DNA of 64,000 bases, taken from the NCBI RefSeq assembly GCF_014863605.1, contig NZ_CP062252.1, forward strand, positions 3,481,001 through 3,545,000. The letters are read 5' to 3'. Positions within the stretch are counted from its first letter, which is position 1. Each line of letters begins with the position of its first letter. Below, one piece after another: positions 48,820-57,819 of the stretch. The translations under genes and the position numbers were made by a program. The stretch comes from Pseudomonas allokribbensis (GTDB taxonomy: Bacteria > Pseudomonadota > Gammaproteobacteria > Pseudomonadales > Pseudomonadaceae). Under the pieces are notes generated by a model that was given only the letters and a program-made list of their open reading frames with translations, was not told the DNA's origin and did not search any database.

Positions 48820-49665
48820 ATGTCCTCCTTGCAACCCACCTGGCCCGACCAGCACAAAGCCTGCCTCGCCCTGGCCTTCGACCTCGACGGCCCGACCGGC
48901 GATGCGATGCTCAACGGCTCGATCTGGCACAAACCCGAATACTTCGGCTTCGGCGGCTACGGCCCCTACCGCGCCTTGCCGCGCCTGCTCGACCTGCTCG
49001 ACACCTTCAAGATCCCGACCACCTTCTTCGTCCCCGCGTGGGTCGTGGAAAACTGGCCGAAACAGTGCCAGGCCATCGTCGAGCGCGGCCATGAAGTCGC
49101 CTACCACGGCTACAAGCACGAATCCTTCTACGCCCTGACGCTGGACCAGCAGCAGGCCGTGATGAACAAGTCCCGCGACGTCTTCTGGCAATACCTGCAC
49201 ATCCGCGCCGAGGGTTTTCGCACCCCGTCCGGCGACTGGCGCGCCGAGACCCCGGCGATGCTGGCCGACAACGGCGTCATCTATTCCAGCAGCATGCGCG
49301 GCGACGATCGCCCGTATCTGGTCAACGTCCCCGGCCACGACACCCCGCTGGTGGAGATCCCCGGCCGCTGGGAAATGGACGACTACGCCTCCCTCGCCTA
49401 CACCCGCGCACCAAACTTCCCGTCCGGGCTCGACCGCACCGCCAGCTATGAGCTGACCCTCGACAACTGGCAACGCGAGTACGACGGCGCGATGGACGAG
49501 GGACTGTGCCTGACCACCCTGTTCCACCCGAAAATCACCGGCAAACCGGGGCGCATCCTGTTGCTGGAGAAACTCTTCGAACACATGCGCCAGCGTGATG
49601 ACGTGTGGTTCGCCACCTGCCGCGACGTCGCGCGCTGGTGGCTGAAGGAGCATTACCATGGCTGA
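48820..49665 (+). CDS. NodB-type polysaccharide deacetylase-like amidohydrolase A
   Basis: A 281-residue NodB-fold enzyme. The catalytic motifs are ALAFDLDGPTGDAM (Asp-Asp region), AYHGYKHES (His motif) and GFRTPSGDWRAE. This subgroup (no signal peptide, cytoplasmic) includes PuuE-type allantoinase and peptide/imide hydrolases rather than cell-wall deacetylases. It overlaps the next, related gene by eight bases. Within this operon it probably cleaves a C-N bond of the imported compound; the substrate is unknown. Confidence 0.83.
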   Translation: MSSLQPTWPDQHKACLALAFDLDGPTGDAMLNGSIWHKPEYFGFGGYGPYRALPRLLDLLDTFKIPTTFFVPAWVVENWPKQCQAIVERGHEVAYHGYKHESFYALTLDQQQAVMNKSRDVFWQYLHIRAEGFRTPSGDWRAETPAMLADNGVIYSSSMRGDDRPYLVNVPGHDTPLVEIPGRWEMDDYASLAYTRAPNFPSGLDRTASYELTLDNWQREYDGAMDEGLCLTTLFHPKITGKPGRILLLEKLFEHMRQRDDVWFATCRDVARWWLKEHYHG

Positions 49666-50548
49666 CGCTAAAAAACTCTGGCCCGCTGGGAAACGCTGCG
49701 CGGTGGTGCTGACCGTCGATTACAACGACATCCACGGCATCCTCACCCAGGCCCCGGAAGTCGCCGGGCGCGACAAGACGCTATCGGTGTGGCGCTACGG
49801 CACGCAACGCGGCGTCGAGCGCCTGCTCGGTCTGTTCAGGGAACTCGGGGTGCGCAGTAGTTGGTTCGTGCCCGGCATCGTCGCCGAGAAAAATCCACAG
49901 CACATCGCCGCGATACAGGCTGACGGCCATGAAATCGCCTGCGCCGGTTACCGCCATCAGGATTACGACACGCTGGATCTGGCGGCGCAAAGCGCAGAAG
50001 TCGCCAAGGGTTGTGCAGCACTGGAAGCGTTGACTGGCGTGCGTCCGACCGGTTTCCGGATTCCTGCGGGTAACGGCGCGCCGGGCTTCATTGAGGCCTT
50101 GAAAGATCGCGGCATTCACTGGTCGTCATCTTGGCGTGGCGATGATTTGCCGTTCTTGCACCCGACTGCGCCCGAAGTGGTCGAGTTGCCGCTGCATTAC
50201 GAACTGGAAGACGAACCCTATTTCGCCTTCAACCTGAGCCCGGCCGTGCCGCCGGCGCAATCGCGGATCGCCTCCTACAGCCATACCCTCGGCAACCTGC
50301 AAATGGACTTCGCCGGATTCCACCGCTTCGGCCTGTGCTACGTGCTGCGCCTGCACCCGGAAATCATCGCCACGCCGGGGCGTATCGGTGTGCTGCGGGA
50401 ATTGCTGCAAGGCATTCAGCAGCACGACGACGTGTGGATCGCCACGGGCACCGAAGTCGCGCAATGGTGGGCGCAAACGGCGGCGCCGGTCGCGCAGGAC
50501 CATCCGGCGTCGGTGTATGAGCGCCATTATCGGGACTACCTCGTATGA
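49658..50548 (+). CDS. NodB-type polysaccharide deacetylase-like amidohydrolase B
   Basis: A 296-residue paralogue of the preceding protein. It has VLTVDYNDIHGIL (one Asp of the usual pair, with Asn in between), ACAGYRHQDYD in place of the HxxxH motif, and GFRIPAGNGAPGF. Sequence and order suggest an old tandem duplication, perhaps forming a hetero-oligomer with A. The altered metal motif may mean a different substrate or a regulatory role. ATGA overlap with the MmgE/PrpD gene. Confidence 0.8.
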   Translation: MADAKKLWPAGKRCAVVLTVDYNDIHGILTQAPEVAGRDKTLSVWRYGTQRGVERLLGLFRELGVRSSWFVPGIVAEKNPQHIAAIQADGHEIACAGYRHQDYDTLDLAAQSAEVAKGCAALEALTGVRPTGFRIPAGNGAPGFIEALKDRGIHWSSSWRGDDLPFLHPTAPEVVELPLHYELEDEPYFAFNLSPAVPPAQSRIASYSHTLGNLQMDFAGFHRFGLCYVLRLHPEIIATPGRIGVLRELLQGIQQHDDVWIATGTEVAQWWAQTAAPVAQDHPASVYERHYRDYLV

Positions 50549-51897
50549 CCCAACGCATGCAGCGGCTGGCGCAGTTTTGCGTCGAGACCCGGTTTGAAGA
50601 TCTGCCCCCGGCATTGGTGGAACAGGCCCAGCGACACATTCTTGATACCTTCGGTGCCGCGCTGGCCGGGGCGGACAGTGCGGTCGCGCTTCAGGCTCGG
50701 CAGGTGTTCGGCGCCGAACCAGGCACCGCACTGGTCTGGGGTTCATCACTGCGTGTCGGCGCCGGGCATGCAGCATTGCTCAACGGCATCGCCGCCCATG
50801 CGCTGGAACTGGACGACACCGGCGGTTGCGATCATTCCGGCGCGGTGGTGCTGCCGGCGGTGATGGCGGCGCTGTCACTGGTGGATCGGCCGGTGGACGG
50901 TCGCGGGTTCATCACCGCCGTGGTGATCGGCTACGAAATCGGTCGGCGGGTGCTGGAAGCCTGCGGCAGTTATTCCGCGCACAACGGCGCCGGTTGGCAC
51001 TCCACCGCCACCTGCGGCGTGTTCGGCGCGGCGGCGGCCTGTGCACGGATCTTTGCCCTGGATGCAGGGCAAACCGTGTCGGCGCTGGGCATCGCCGGCA
51101 GTTTCAGCGGCGGGTTGTGGGCGTTCATCCATGACGGTTCGCAAAGCAAGAAACTGCACAGTGGCCGTGCGGCCGAAGGTGGTCTGCTGGCGGCGCGTTT
51201 TGCTCGCGAAGGCGTCAGCGGGCCATCGGTGTTGTTCGATGATGTCTGGGGTGGATTTCTCAAGACCCTCGCGCCGGGTAGCGCGCAACCGGATGCACTG
51301 GATGCTGATTTGGGACAGGTCTGGAAACTCGCGCGCTGCTCGATCAAACCCTACGCCGCCTGCCGTGGCACCCACTCGGCGATCGATGCGCTCGGCTTGT
51401 TGCTGGAGCAATTGCAGGTCGACGCCGATCAGGTGGAAGACGTCCAGGTGAATCTGTGCAGTTTTCTGCTCGACATGTGCGGCGGTCGCGACACCCGCAG
51501 TCTGGCCGCTGCGCAGATGAGTCTGCCCTACGCCCTCGCCGCGCGACTGGTGCACGGGCACTGTCGGCTCGAGGCTTACGATGAACAGCCGCGCAACGAT
51601 CCGCGCATTGCTCAATGGCTGACGCGCATTCGCCTTGAAGTGGATGAGCGTCTGTCGGAGGATGGCGAGCCGGTGGTTATTGTTCGAACCCGCGACGGGC
51701 GTCAGGCGAGCCTGTGTGTCGAGGTGCCGCTGGGCGCGCCGGGCAATCCGTTGAGCGAGCCGGCGCTGGAGGAGAAGTTTCTCAGTCTGGCGTTGCGCGT
51801 GAGTTCAGCAACCAAGGCTGAATGGCTGCTGGCGCAGTTGCGGCAACTGCAAACGCTGGATTCCGTGCGCGATCTCGAGCACCTGTTAACCGAATAA
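50545..51897 (+). CDS. MmgE/PrpD-family protein
   Basis: A 450-residue member of the family that holds 2-methylcitrate dehydratase, cis-aconitate decarboxylase and iminodisuccinate epimerase. Typical stretches are HILDTFGAALAGADS, LLNGIAAHALELDDTGG, GWHSTATCGVFGAAAA, HSGRAAEGGLLAARFAREG and KPYAACRGTHSAIDAL. Overlap with the hydrolase gene shows that it belongs to the catabolic operon and not to a propionate pathway (no prpBC nearby). Together with the ArgH-like lyase, epimerisation or dehydration of a succinyl-type compound is the best guess. Confidence 0.85.
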   Translation: MTQRMQRLAQFCVETRFEDLPPALVEQAQRHILDTFGAALAGADSAVALQARQVFGAEPGTALVWGSSLRVGAGHAALLNGIAAHALELDDTGGCDHSGAVVLPAVMAALSLVDRPVDGRGFITAVVIGYEIGRRVLEACGSYSAHNGAGWHSTATCGVFGAAAACARIFALDAGQTVSALGIAGSFSGGLWAFIHDGSQSKKLHSGRAAEGGLLAARFAREGVSGPSVLFDDVWGGFLKTLAPGSAQPDALDADLGQVWKLARCSIKPYAACRGTHSAIDALGLLLEQLQVDADQVEDVQVNLCSFLLDMCGGRDTRSLAAAQMSLPYALAARLVHGHCRLEAYDEQPRNDPRIAQWLTRIRLEVDERLSEDGEPVVIVRTRDGRQASLCVEVPLGAPGNPLSEPALEEKFLSLALRVSSATKAEWLLAQLRQLQTLDSVRDLEHLLTE

Positions 51898-51913
51898 GGA
51901 CATTTGATTTTCC

Positions 51914-53092
51914 GTGGCCACCTACTCGCTCGTTATCCGCCGCCTGATGATCGTTTCGCTGACGATTGTCGTCAGCCGCGCCATCACCAGCCCTTTGCTC
52001 ACCTTGTTTTTGAGCAACAAGCTCGGCCTCAACCAACAGGACGTCGGGTTGCTGCTGGGCATCGCGGTGTTCATCGCCACCCTGCTTGCGCTGTACGGCG
52101 GCTACATCATCGACCGACTCGAGAAACGTCGGTTGCTGATTCTGGCGATGCTCTCCAGTGCAGTCGGCTTCGTGCTGCTGACCTTCGCCAAAGACCTGTA
52201 CCTGACCACCGCGACCCTGGTCATCACCGAAACCGCCTCGGCGTTGTTCCTGATCGGTTCCAAGGCGATCCTCAGTGAAAACCTGCCCATGGGTCAGCGG
52301 GCCAAGGCGTTTTCCCTGCGCTACACCCTGACCAACATCGGCTACGCCACCGGCCCGATGCTCGGCGTGGTGATAGCCGGGGTGTACCCGATTGCGCCGT
52401 TTCTGATCGCCGCCGGCATCGCCTTCGGCAGCATCTTCCTGATGATCGGCATTCCCAAAGACGCCAGCCCGGTCGCCGCCATCGGCCAGCCGCAAAGCTT
52501 CCTGAAAACCCTGATTACCCTGAAAAACGACCGCACGCTGATCATGTTCACCTGCGGTTGCCTGCTCAGCACCGTGGTCCACGGGCGCTTCACCCTGTAC
52601 CTGTCGCAATACCTGCTGGTGGTCGAAGACTCGCAGCGCGCCCTGCAAACCATGGCCGCCCTGCTCGCCTGCAACGCCATCGCGGTGATCCTGTTGCAGT
52701 ACCAGATAGGCCGCTTTCTCAACCGGGAAAAACTGCGCTACTGGATTGCCGCCGGCACCAGTCTGTTCATTCTCGGCCTGATCGGTTTCAGCCTCGCCGA
52801 CAGCCTGGTGAGCTGGTGCATCGCAATGTTCATCTTCACCCTCGGCGAGATGATCATTTATCCGTCGGAATTCCTGTTCGTCGACACCCTGGCCCCGGAA
52901 GAATTGCGCGGCAGTTATTACGGCGCGCAGAACCTCGCAGCATTGGGCGGTGCATTGAGTCCGGTGATCTGCGGTTTCCTGCTGATGCACACGCCGGCGC
53001 CGACCATGTTCTACGCGCTCAGCGCGCTGACCGCGATGGGCGGTTTCCTGTGCTTCATGAGCGGACGGCGAGTGGCTTTACTTCATAAATAA
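51914..53092 (+). CDS. MFS transporter
   Basis: A 392-residue carrier with twelve predicted TM helices. The loop 2-3 motif is seen as GGYIIDRLEKRRLLI. GTG at 51914 is the only reasonable start, 16 bases after the MmgE/PrpD stop. It may export a product or intermediate of the operon, or act as an alternate uptake route. A strong terminator follows the gene. Confidence 0.88.
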   Translation: MATYSLVIRRLMIVSLTIVVSRAITSPLLTLFLSNKLGLNQQDVGLLLGIAVFIATLLALYGGYIIDRLEKRRLLILAMLSSAVGFVLLTFAKDLYLTTATLVITETASALFLIGSKAILSENLPMGQRAKAFSLRYTLTNIGYATGPMLGVVIAGVYPIAPFLIAAGIAFGSIFLMIGIPKDASPVAAIGQPQSFLKTLITLKNDRTLIMFTCGCLLSTVVHGRFTLYLSQYLLVVEDSQRALQTMAALLACNAIAVILLQYQIGRFLNREKLRYWIAAGTSLFILGLIGFSLADSLVSWCIAMFIFTLGEMIIYPSEFLFVDTLAPEELRGSYYGAQNLAALGGALSPVICGFLLMHTPAPTMFYALSALTAMGGFLCFMSGRRVALLHK

Positions 53093-53182
53093 TGCATTGA
53101 AGATGCATTTATATGAATTTGTCAGCATCGAGATTGCTTGGCACACTGTGCACGTTCCTCCCCCAATAGTTGGAACACTTCG

Positions 53183-53219
53183 AAGGACTTTCCGGATTGA
53201 CGGACAAGTCCTTTTTTTT
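53183..53219 (+). terminator. Strong rho-independent terminator
   Basis: AAGGACTTTCCG pairs with CGGACAAGTCCTT (one bulged C) around GATTGA and runs into eight T residues. It closes the catabolic operon about 90 bases after the MFS gene. Confidence 0.9.
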
Positions 53220-53251
53220 GCCTTCAGTTTCCCCAAGAGGATCGGTTCTTC

Positions 53252-53938
53252 ATGCTCGCTCGCTGGTTGCCCGCCGCCATCAACACCCGTCCCACCGAAT
53301 GGAGCCGCGCCGCCATCGGTATGGCGCTGGGCACGTTGTTCAGTGTGTGGGCGTGCAGTCAGGTGTTCGGCATCGAAGTCGCCTACCACCTGATCGGCCC
53401 GCTGGGCGCCTCGGCGGTGTTGCTGTTCGCCGTGTCCTCCGGCGCCCTCGCCCAGCCGTGGTCGATCATCGGCGGCTACCTGTGTGCGGGTGTCGTGGCA
53501 TTGCTGGTGGCCCACGTCCTCGGCCGAACCTTGGGCAGCGCCTGCCTCGCGGCGGGTATGGCGCTGCTCCTGATGTGCTGGCTGCGCTGCCTGCACCCAC
53601 CGGCCGGCGCGGTGGCATTGACGATGGTGCTGGCCGATCCGACGACCATTGCGATGGACTGGAAAGCCTTGGAACCGGTGATGCTCAGCGCCGCCAGCCT
53701 GCTGCTCAGCGCGCTGGCATTCAACAACCTGACCCGCATCCGCTACCCGAAACGCCCGGCCGAACCCGCGCCTGCCGTGGCGCCGATCGATACGCAGGCC
53801 ATCACGGCTGAAGACCTGAAACTGGCGCTGGCGGACATGGAAGCGTTCATCGATGTCACGCCGGAGGATCTGGAGCGGTTGATTCATGCCAGTGAGTTGC
53901 ATGCCAAGCGGCGGAGCATTGGTCAGGTGTTCACCTGA
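53252..53938 (+). CDS. HPP-family membrane protein
   Basis: A 228-residue protein with four to five TM helices in the first 160 residues and a short acidic cytoplasmic tail. The signature HPPAGAVALTMVLAD gives the family its name; GPLGASAVLLFA is the other conserved segment. Some members in plastids act in nitrite transport, but bacterial function is not firmly known. It stands alone after a terminator. Confidence 0.85.
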   Translation: MLARWLPAAINTRPTEWSRAAIGMALGTLFSVWACSQVFGIEVAYHLIGPLGASAVLLFAVSSGALAQPWSIIGGYLCAGVVALLVAHVLGRTLGSACLAAGMALLLMCWLRCLHPPAGAVALTMVLADPTTIAMDWKALEPVMLSAASLLLSALAFNNLTRIRYPKRPAEPAPAVAPIDTQAITAEDLKLALADMEAFIDVTPEDLERLIHASELHAKRRSIGQVFT

Positions 53939-53971
53939 GCGCGACATATGGCGACAACGCCCCGCAAGCGA

Positions 53972-54451
53972 TCAATCCGGCATCGACCGGATGATGTCCG
54001 TCAGATCCTCTTTGGTGATTTCATTGGCTTTGATAGCTGCGGCGATGTCTTTTTTCGAGAGAGGAAAACGTTGGAAAATGTCTTTCAACGCATCGGCATC
54101 GACGCTCGACAACCAACGGGGATCAATCAATGATCCCCCATACTCGGGTTTCATCGGCACAGGATCGCCGGCAATAATACCCTTGTGATTGAAAAAGACC
54201 ATGTAACGACTAAAACCTTCGGGATAGCTTTTGTCGTAATAAAGCGTCGTGCTGACGGGCAGCACGTAATAGTGTTCATCATCGCCACGCCCCGCGATCA
54301 GCAAGGGTTCTTTGGTCCTGATCATCTCCATGCCATACACCCTGGAAAGCCCGCCACGCAGGACAAACGCCAACGCTGCGACATTGATAACCGTCAGCAG
54401 CAGTAGCAACACAACGATCAGTCTGCCTGTTGAATACCTTGTTATTGACAT
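53972..54451 (-). CDS. Small membrane-anchored hypothetical protein
   Basis: A 159-residue protein: basic start (MSITRYSTGR), one TM helix at about 11-31, then a periplasmic domain with YYVLPVSTTLYYDKSYPEGF and a Lys/Asp-rich C-terminus. GGAGG seven bases upstream supports the start at 54451 over an upstream in-frame codon. I do not recognise the family. It is a single gene, with its promoter in the gap toward 54732. Confidence 0.68.
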   Translation of the reverse strand: MSITRYSTGRLIVVLLLLLTVINVAALAFVLRGGLSRVYGMEMIRTKEPLLIAGRGDDEHYYVLPVSTTLYYDKSYPEGFSRYMVFFNHKGIIAGDPVPMKPEYGGSLIDPRWLSSVDADALKDIFQRFPLSKKDIAAAIKANEITKEDLTDIIRSMPD

Positions 54452-54666
54452 GGTGCGCCTCCATTGCGCGTTGAGCTCTGGTGAAAAAAAACGCCGTGTT
54501 TCTGTTGCAGATGCTGTTGAAGCGAAGGTCTGTTTGCAGGCTCGTCGCAACCGCCGCGCAGCCTAGCAGGCGCCGGCGCTCCAGCCACAATTTTTCATTT
54601 TGTGGTCAAGGCAAAAATGCAGACACCCCATGCACATATCCCCGTTGTACACGGCAAATTTGCACT

Positions 54667-54696
54667 GTTACGATCCGGTAACGCTCGCGCGCGAGC
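54667..54696. promoter_or_regulatory. Two dyads upstream of the acyl-CoA operon
   Basis: GTTAC-N6-GTAAC (54667-54682) and the exact 14-base palindrome GCTCGCGCGCGAGC (54683-54696) lie side by side 37 bases before the ATG at 54733. They could be an operator or a hairpin in the leader. Confidence 0.35.
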
Positions 54697-54732
54697 TTCT
54701 CGAATAAAGACAATAAAAGCAGGGAGTTAGTG

Positions 54733-55839
54733 ATGACTGCTCAGGCTTCATCCCCGCGGACTTCGTCCATGGATGCCACGCCACACGAAGTGCTGGCCGA
54801 GGTTCGCAATCACATCGGTCATCTGACCCTCAATCGCCCCGCCGGCCTCAATGCCCTGACCCTCGATATGGTGCGCCAGCTCCAGCAACACCTGGACGCC
54901 TGGGCCGCTGATGCCGATATCCACGCGGTCGTGCTGCGCGGTGCCGGCGAGAAAGCCTTCTGTGCCGGTGGCGACATTCGTTCCCTGTACGACAGCCATA
55001 AAAGCGGTGACACGCTGCATGAAGATTTCTTCGTCGAGGAATACGCCCTCGACCTGACGATCCACCACTACCGCAAACCGGTGCTGGCGCTGATGGACGG
55101 CTTCGTCCTCGGTGGTGGCATGGGCCTGGTGCAAGGCGCCGATCTGCGGGTGGTCACCGAGAAGAGCCGACTGGCAATGCCGGAAGTGGCCATTGGGTAT
55201 TTCCCGGATGTCGGCGGCAGTTATTTCCTGCCGCGCATTCCCGGCGAACTGGGCATTTACCTGGGCGTCAGCGGCGTGCAGATTCGCGCGGCAGATGCGC
55301 TGTATTGCGGCCTCGCCGACTGGTATCTGGACAGCAGCAAACTCGCCACCCTCGACGAGCAACTCGATCAGTTGCAATGGCACGACACGCCGTTGAAAGA
55401 CCTGCAAAGCCTGTTGGCCCGCCACGCCGTGCAAACCCTGCCGGATGCGCCGCTTGAGCTCTTGCGCCCGGCCATCGACCACTTCTTCGCGTTGCCCGAC
55501 GTGCCGAGCATCGTCGAGCAATTGCGCGCCGTGACCGTCGCCGACAGCCATGAATGGGCGACCACCACCGCCGACCTGCTGGAAACCCGCTCGCCGCTGG
55601 CCATGGGCGTGACCCTGGAAATGCTGCGTCGCGGCCGGCACCTGAGCCTGGAACACTGCTTCGCCCTCGAACTGCATCTGGATCGCCAGTGGTTCGAACG
55701 CGGCGACCTGATCGAAGGCGTGCGCGCCTTGCTGATCGACAAAGACAAATCACCACGCTGGAACCCGCCGACCCTTGCCGCGCTGCACGCCGAGCACATC
55801 GCGAGTTTCTTCCACGGTTTCGCTGAGAGCGGGAGCTGA
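54733..55839 (+). CDS. 3-Hydroxyisobutyryl-CoA hydrolase-like enoyl-CoA hydratase family protein
   Basis: A 368-residue crotonase-fold protein. AFCAGGDIRSLYDS, GFVLGGGMGLVQGADLRVVT and MPEVAIGYFPDVGGSYFL match HIBCH-type hydrolases, which release 3-hydroxyisobutyrate in valine breakdown; the Glu in PEVAIGYFPD is the catalytic one. The length (about 370) also fits HIBCH rather than a simple hydratase (about 260). AGGGAG is six bases before the ATG. It is followed after three bases by an acyl-CoA dehydrogenase, consistent with two steps of valine catabolism. Confidence 0.8.
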   Translation: MTAQASSPRTSSMDATPHEVLAEVRNHIGHLTLNRPAGLNALTLDMVRQLQQHLDAWAADADIHAVVLRGAGEKAFCAGGDIRSLYDSHKSGDTLHEDFFVEEYALDLTIHHYRKPVLALMDGFVLGGGMGLVQGADLRVVTEKSRLAMPEVAIGYFPDVGGSYFLPRIPGELGIYLGVSGVQIRAADALYCGLADWYLDSSKLATLDEQLDQLQWHDTPLKDLQSLLARHAVQTLPDAPLELLRPAIDHFFALPDVPSIVEQLRAVTVADSHEWATTTADLLETRSPLAMGVTLEMLRRGRHLSLEHCFALELHLDRQWFERGDLIEGVRALLIDKDKSPRWNPPTLAALHAEHIASFFHGFAESGS

Positions 55840-55842
55840 GCC

Positions 55843-56994
55843 ATGCACGATCTCGAATTGACTGAAGACCAGGTAATGATCCGCGACATGGCCCGGGACT
55901 TTGCCCGTGGCGAAATCGCCCCCCACGCCCAAGCCTGGGAAAAGGCCGGCTGGATCGATGACGGCCTGGTGGCGAAGATGGGCGAACTCGGCCTGCTGGG
56001 CATGGTGGTGCCGGAAGAATGGGGCGGCACCTATGTCGACTACGTGGCCTATGCGCTGGCGGTGGAAGAGATTTCCGCCGGTGACGGCGCTACCGGCGCG
56101 TTCATGAGCATTCACAACTCGGTGGGCTGCGGGCCGGTGCTCAACTACGGCAGCGAAGAACAGAAACAGACCTGGCTGGCGGATCTGGCCAGTGGCGCGG
56201 TGATCGGCTGTTTCTGCCTGACCGAGCCCCAGGCCGGCTCCGAAGCGCACAACCTGCGCACCCGCGCTGAACTGCGTGACGGGCAATGGGTGATCAACGG
56301 CGCCAAGCAATTTGTCAGCAACGGCAAGCGGGCGAAACTGGCGATCGTGTTTGCGGTGACCGATCCGGATCTGGGCAAGCGCGGTATCTCGGCGTTCCTC
56401 GTGCCGACCGACACACCGGGTTTCATCGTCGACCGCACCGAACACAAGATGGGCATCCGCGCTTCCGACACCTGCGCGGTGACGCTGAATAATTGCAGCA
56501 TTCCCGAAGCGAATCTGTTGGGTGAACGCGGAAAAGGCCTGGCGATTGCCCTTTCCAACCTGGAAGGCGGACGCATCGGCATCGCGGCGCAAGCATTGGG
56601 CATCGCTCGTGCGGCGTTTGAAGCGGCGCTGGGTTACGCCCGTGATCGGGTGCAGTTCGGCAAGGCGATCATCGAGCACCAGAGCATCGCCAACCTGCTG
56701 GCGGACATGCAGATGCAGATCAACGCGGCACGCTTGATGATTCTGCATGCGGCGCGGCTGCGCACGGCGGGCAAACCGTGTCTGTCGGAGGCTTCGCAGG
56801 CCAAATTGTTTGCTTCGGAAATGGCTGAGAAGGTGTGCTCGTCAGCGATTCAGATTCATGGCGGGTATGGGTATCTGGAGGACTATCCGGTGGAGAAATA
56901 CTACCGGGATGCGCGGATTACCCAGATTTATGAGGGGTCGAGCGAGATACAGCGGATGGTGATTGCTCGGGAGTTGAAGAACTACCAACTCTGA
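55843..56994 (+). CDS. Acyl-CoA dehydrogenase, probably isobutyryl-CoA type
   Basis: A 383-residue flavoenzyme. [15 protein letters not shown] (FAD/substrate region), [20 protein letters not shown], the arginine-rich [13 protein letters not shown] and the C-terminal catalytic-region [20 protein letters not shown] are seen; the Glu-Gly of IYEGSSEIQ is the place of the catalytic base in this family. Pairing with the HIBCH-like gene suggests isobutyryl-CoA as substrate, but other short branched acyl-CoAs remain possible. Confidence 0.83.
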   Translation: MHDLELTEDQVMIRDMARDFARGEIAPHAQAWEKAGWIDDGLVAKMGELGLLGMVVPEEWGGTYVDYVAYALAVEEISAGDGATGAFMSIHNSVGCGPVLNYGSEEQKQTWLADLASGAVIGCFCLTEPQAGSEAHNLRTRAELRDGQWVINGAKQFVSNGKRAKLAIVFAVTDPDLGKRGISAFLVPTDTPGFIVDRTEHKMGIRASDTCAVTLNNCSIPEANLLGERGKGLAIALSNLEGGRIGIAAQALGIARAAFEAALGYARDRVQFGKAIIEHQSIANLLADMQMQINAARLMILHAARLRTAGKPCLSEASQAKLFASEMAEKVCSSAIQIHGGYGYLEDYPVEKYYRDARITQIYEGSSEIQRMVIARELKNYQL

Positions 56995-56999
56995 TTGGG

Positions 57000-57024
57000 C
57001 GCCCCCACGCAATGCGTGGGGGCG
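57000..57024. terminator. Bidirectional hairpin between convergent acyl-CoA operons
   Basis: CGCCCCCACGC-AAT-GCGTGGGGGCG is a perfect 11-bp stem with a three-base loop between the stops at 56994 and 57032. The T-run is poor on both strands, but the place and stability argue for a shared terminator. Confidence 0.7.
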
Positions 57025-57031
57025 AACTCCA

Positions 57032-57805
57032 TTACTTGCCTTGGAACTCCGGCGACCGCTTGGCCACAAACGCCGCCATCCCTTCTTTCTGATCCTGCGT
57101 CGCAAACGCCGCATGGAACACCCGACGCTCGAAACGCACGCCTTCAGTCAGGTTCACTTCAAAGGCGCGGTTGACGCTTTCCTTGACCATCATCGCAATC
57201 GGCAACGACTTGCTGGCGATCACCGCCGCGACTTTCAGCGCTTCATCCAGCAGTTCATCACTCGGCACGATCCGCGCGACGATGCCGCAACGCTCGGCTT
57301 CAACCGCGTCGATCAAGCGTCCGCTCAGGCACATTTCCATGGCCTTGGCCTTGCCCACGGCGCGGGTCAGGCGCTGGGTGCCGCCCATGCCCGGCAGCAC
57401 GCCAAGGTTGATTTCCGGCTGGCCGAATTTGGCGTTGTCGCCGGCCAGGATGAAGTCGCACATCAGCGCCAGTTCACAGCCGCCACCCAGGGCAAAACCG
57501 TTGACCGCTGCGATGATCGGCTTGCGCCGGTTGGCCACGCGGTCGCTGTCGCTGAACAGGTCGTCCATGTAGATCTGCGGGTAGGTCAGATCCGCCATTT
57601 CCTTGATGTCGGCGCCAGCGGCGAAGGCTTTTTTCGAACCGGTGATGACGATGCAGCCAATGTTCGCATCAGCTTCCAGGCCATCCAGGGCGCGGTTCAC
57701 TTCGCTGACCAGTTGCGCGTTGAGGGCATTCAGCGCCTGCGGGCGGTTCAGGGTGATGACGCCGACGCGACCATGGGTTTCCAGCAAAATCGTTTCGTAA
57801 CTCAT
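57032..57805 (-). CDS. Enoyl-CoA hydratase
   Basis: A 257-residue crotonase. [11 protein letters not shown] (oxyanion region), [16 protein letters not shown] with catalytic Glu and [20 protein letters not shown] with the second Glu are intact. AAGGA eight bases before the ATG at 57805 makes this start better than an upstream codon. It is the last gene of a five-gene minus-strand operon matching P. putida PP_2213-PP_2217 in order, where it hydrates enoyl-CoA such as tiglyl-CoA. Confidence 0.9.
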   Translation of the reverse strand: MSYETILLETHGRVGVITLNRPQALNALNAQLVSEVNRALDGLEADANIGCIVITGSKKAFAAGADIKEMADLTYPQIYMDDLFSDSDRVANRRKPIIAAVNGFALGGGCELALMCDFILAGDNAKFGQPEINLGVLPGMGGTQRLTRAVGKAKAMEMCLSGRLIDAVEAERCGIVARIVPSDELLDEALKVAAVIASKSLPIAMMVKESVNRAFEVNLTEGVRFERRVFHAAFATQDQKEGMAAFVAKRSPEFQGK

Positions 57806-57819
57806 GTGCAGATTCCTTC

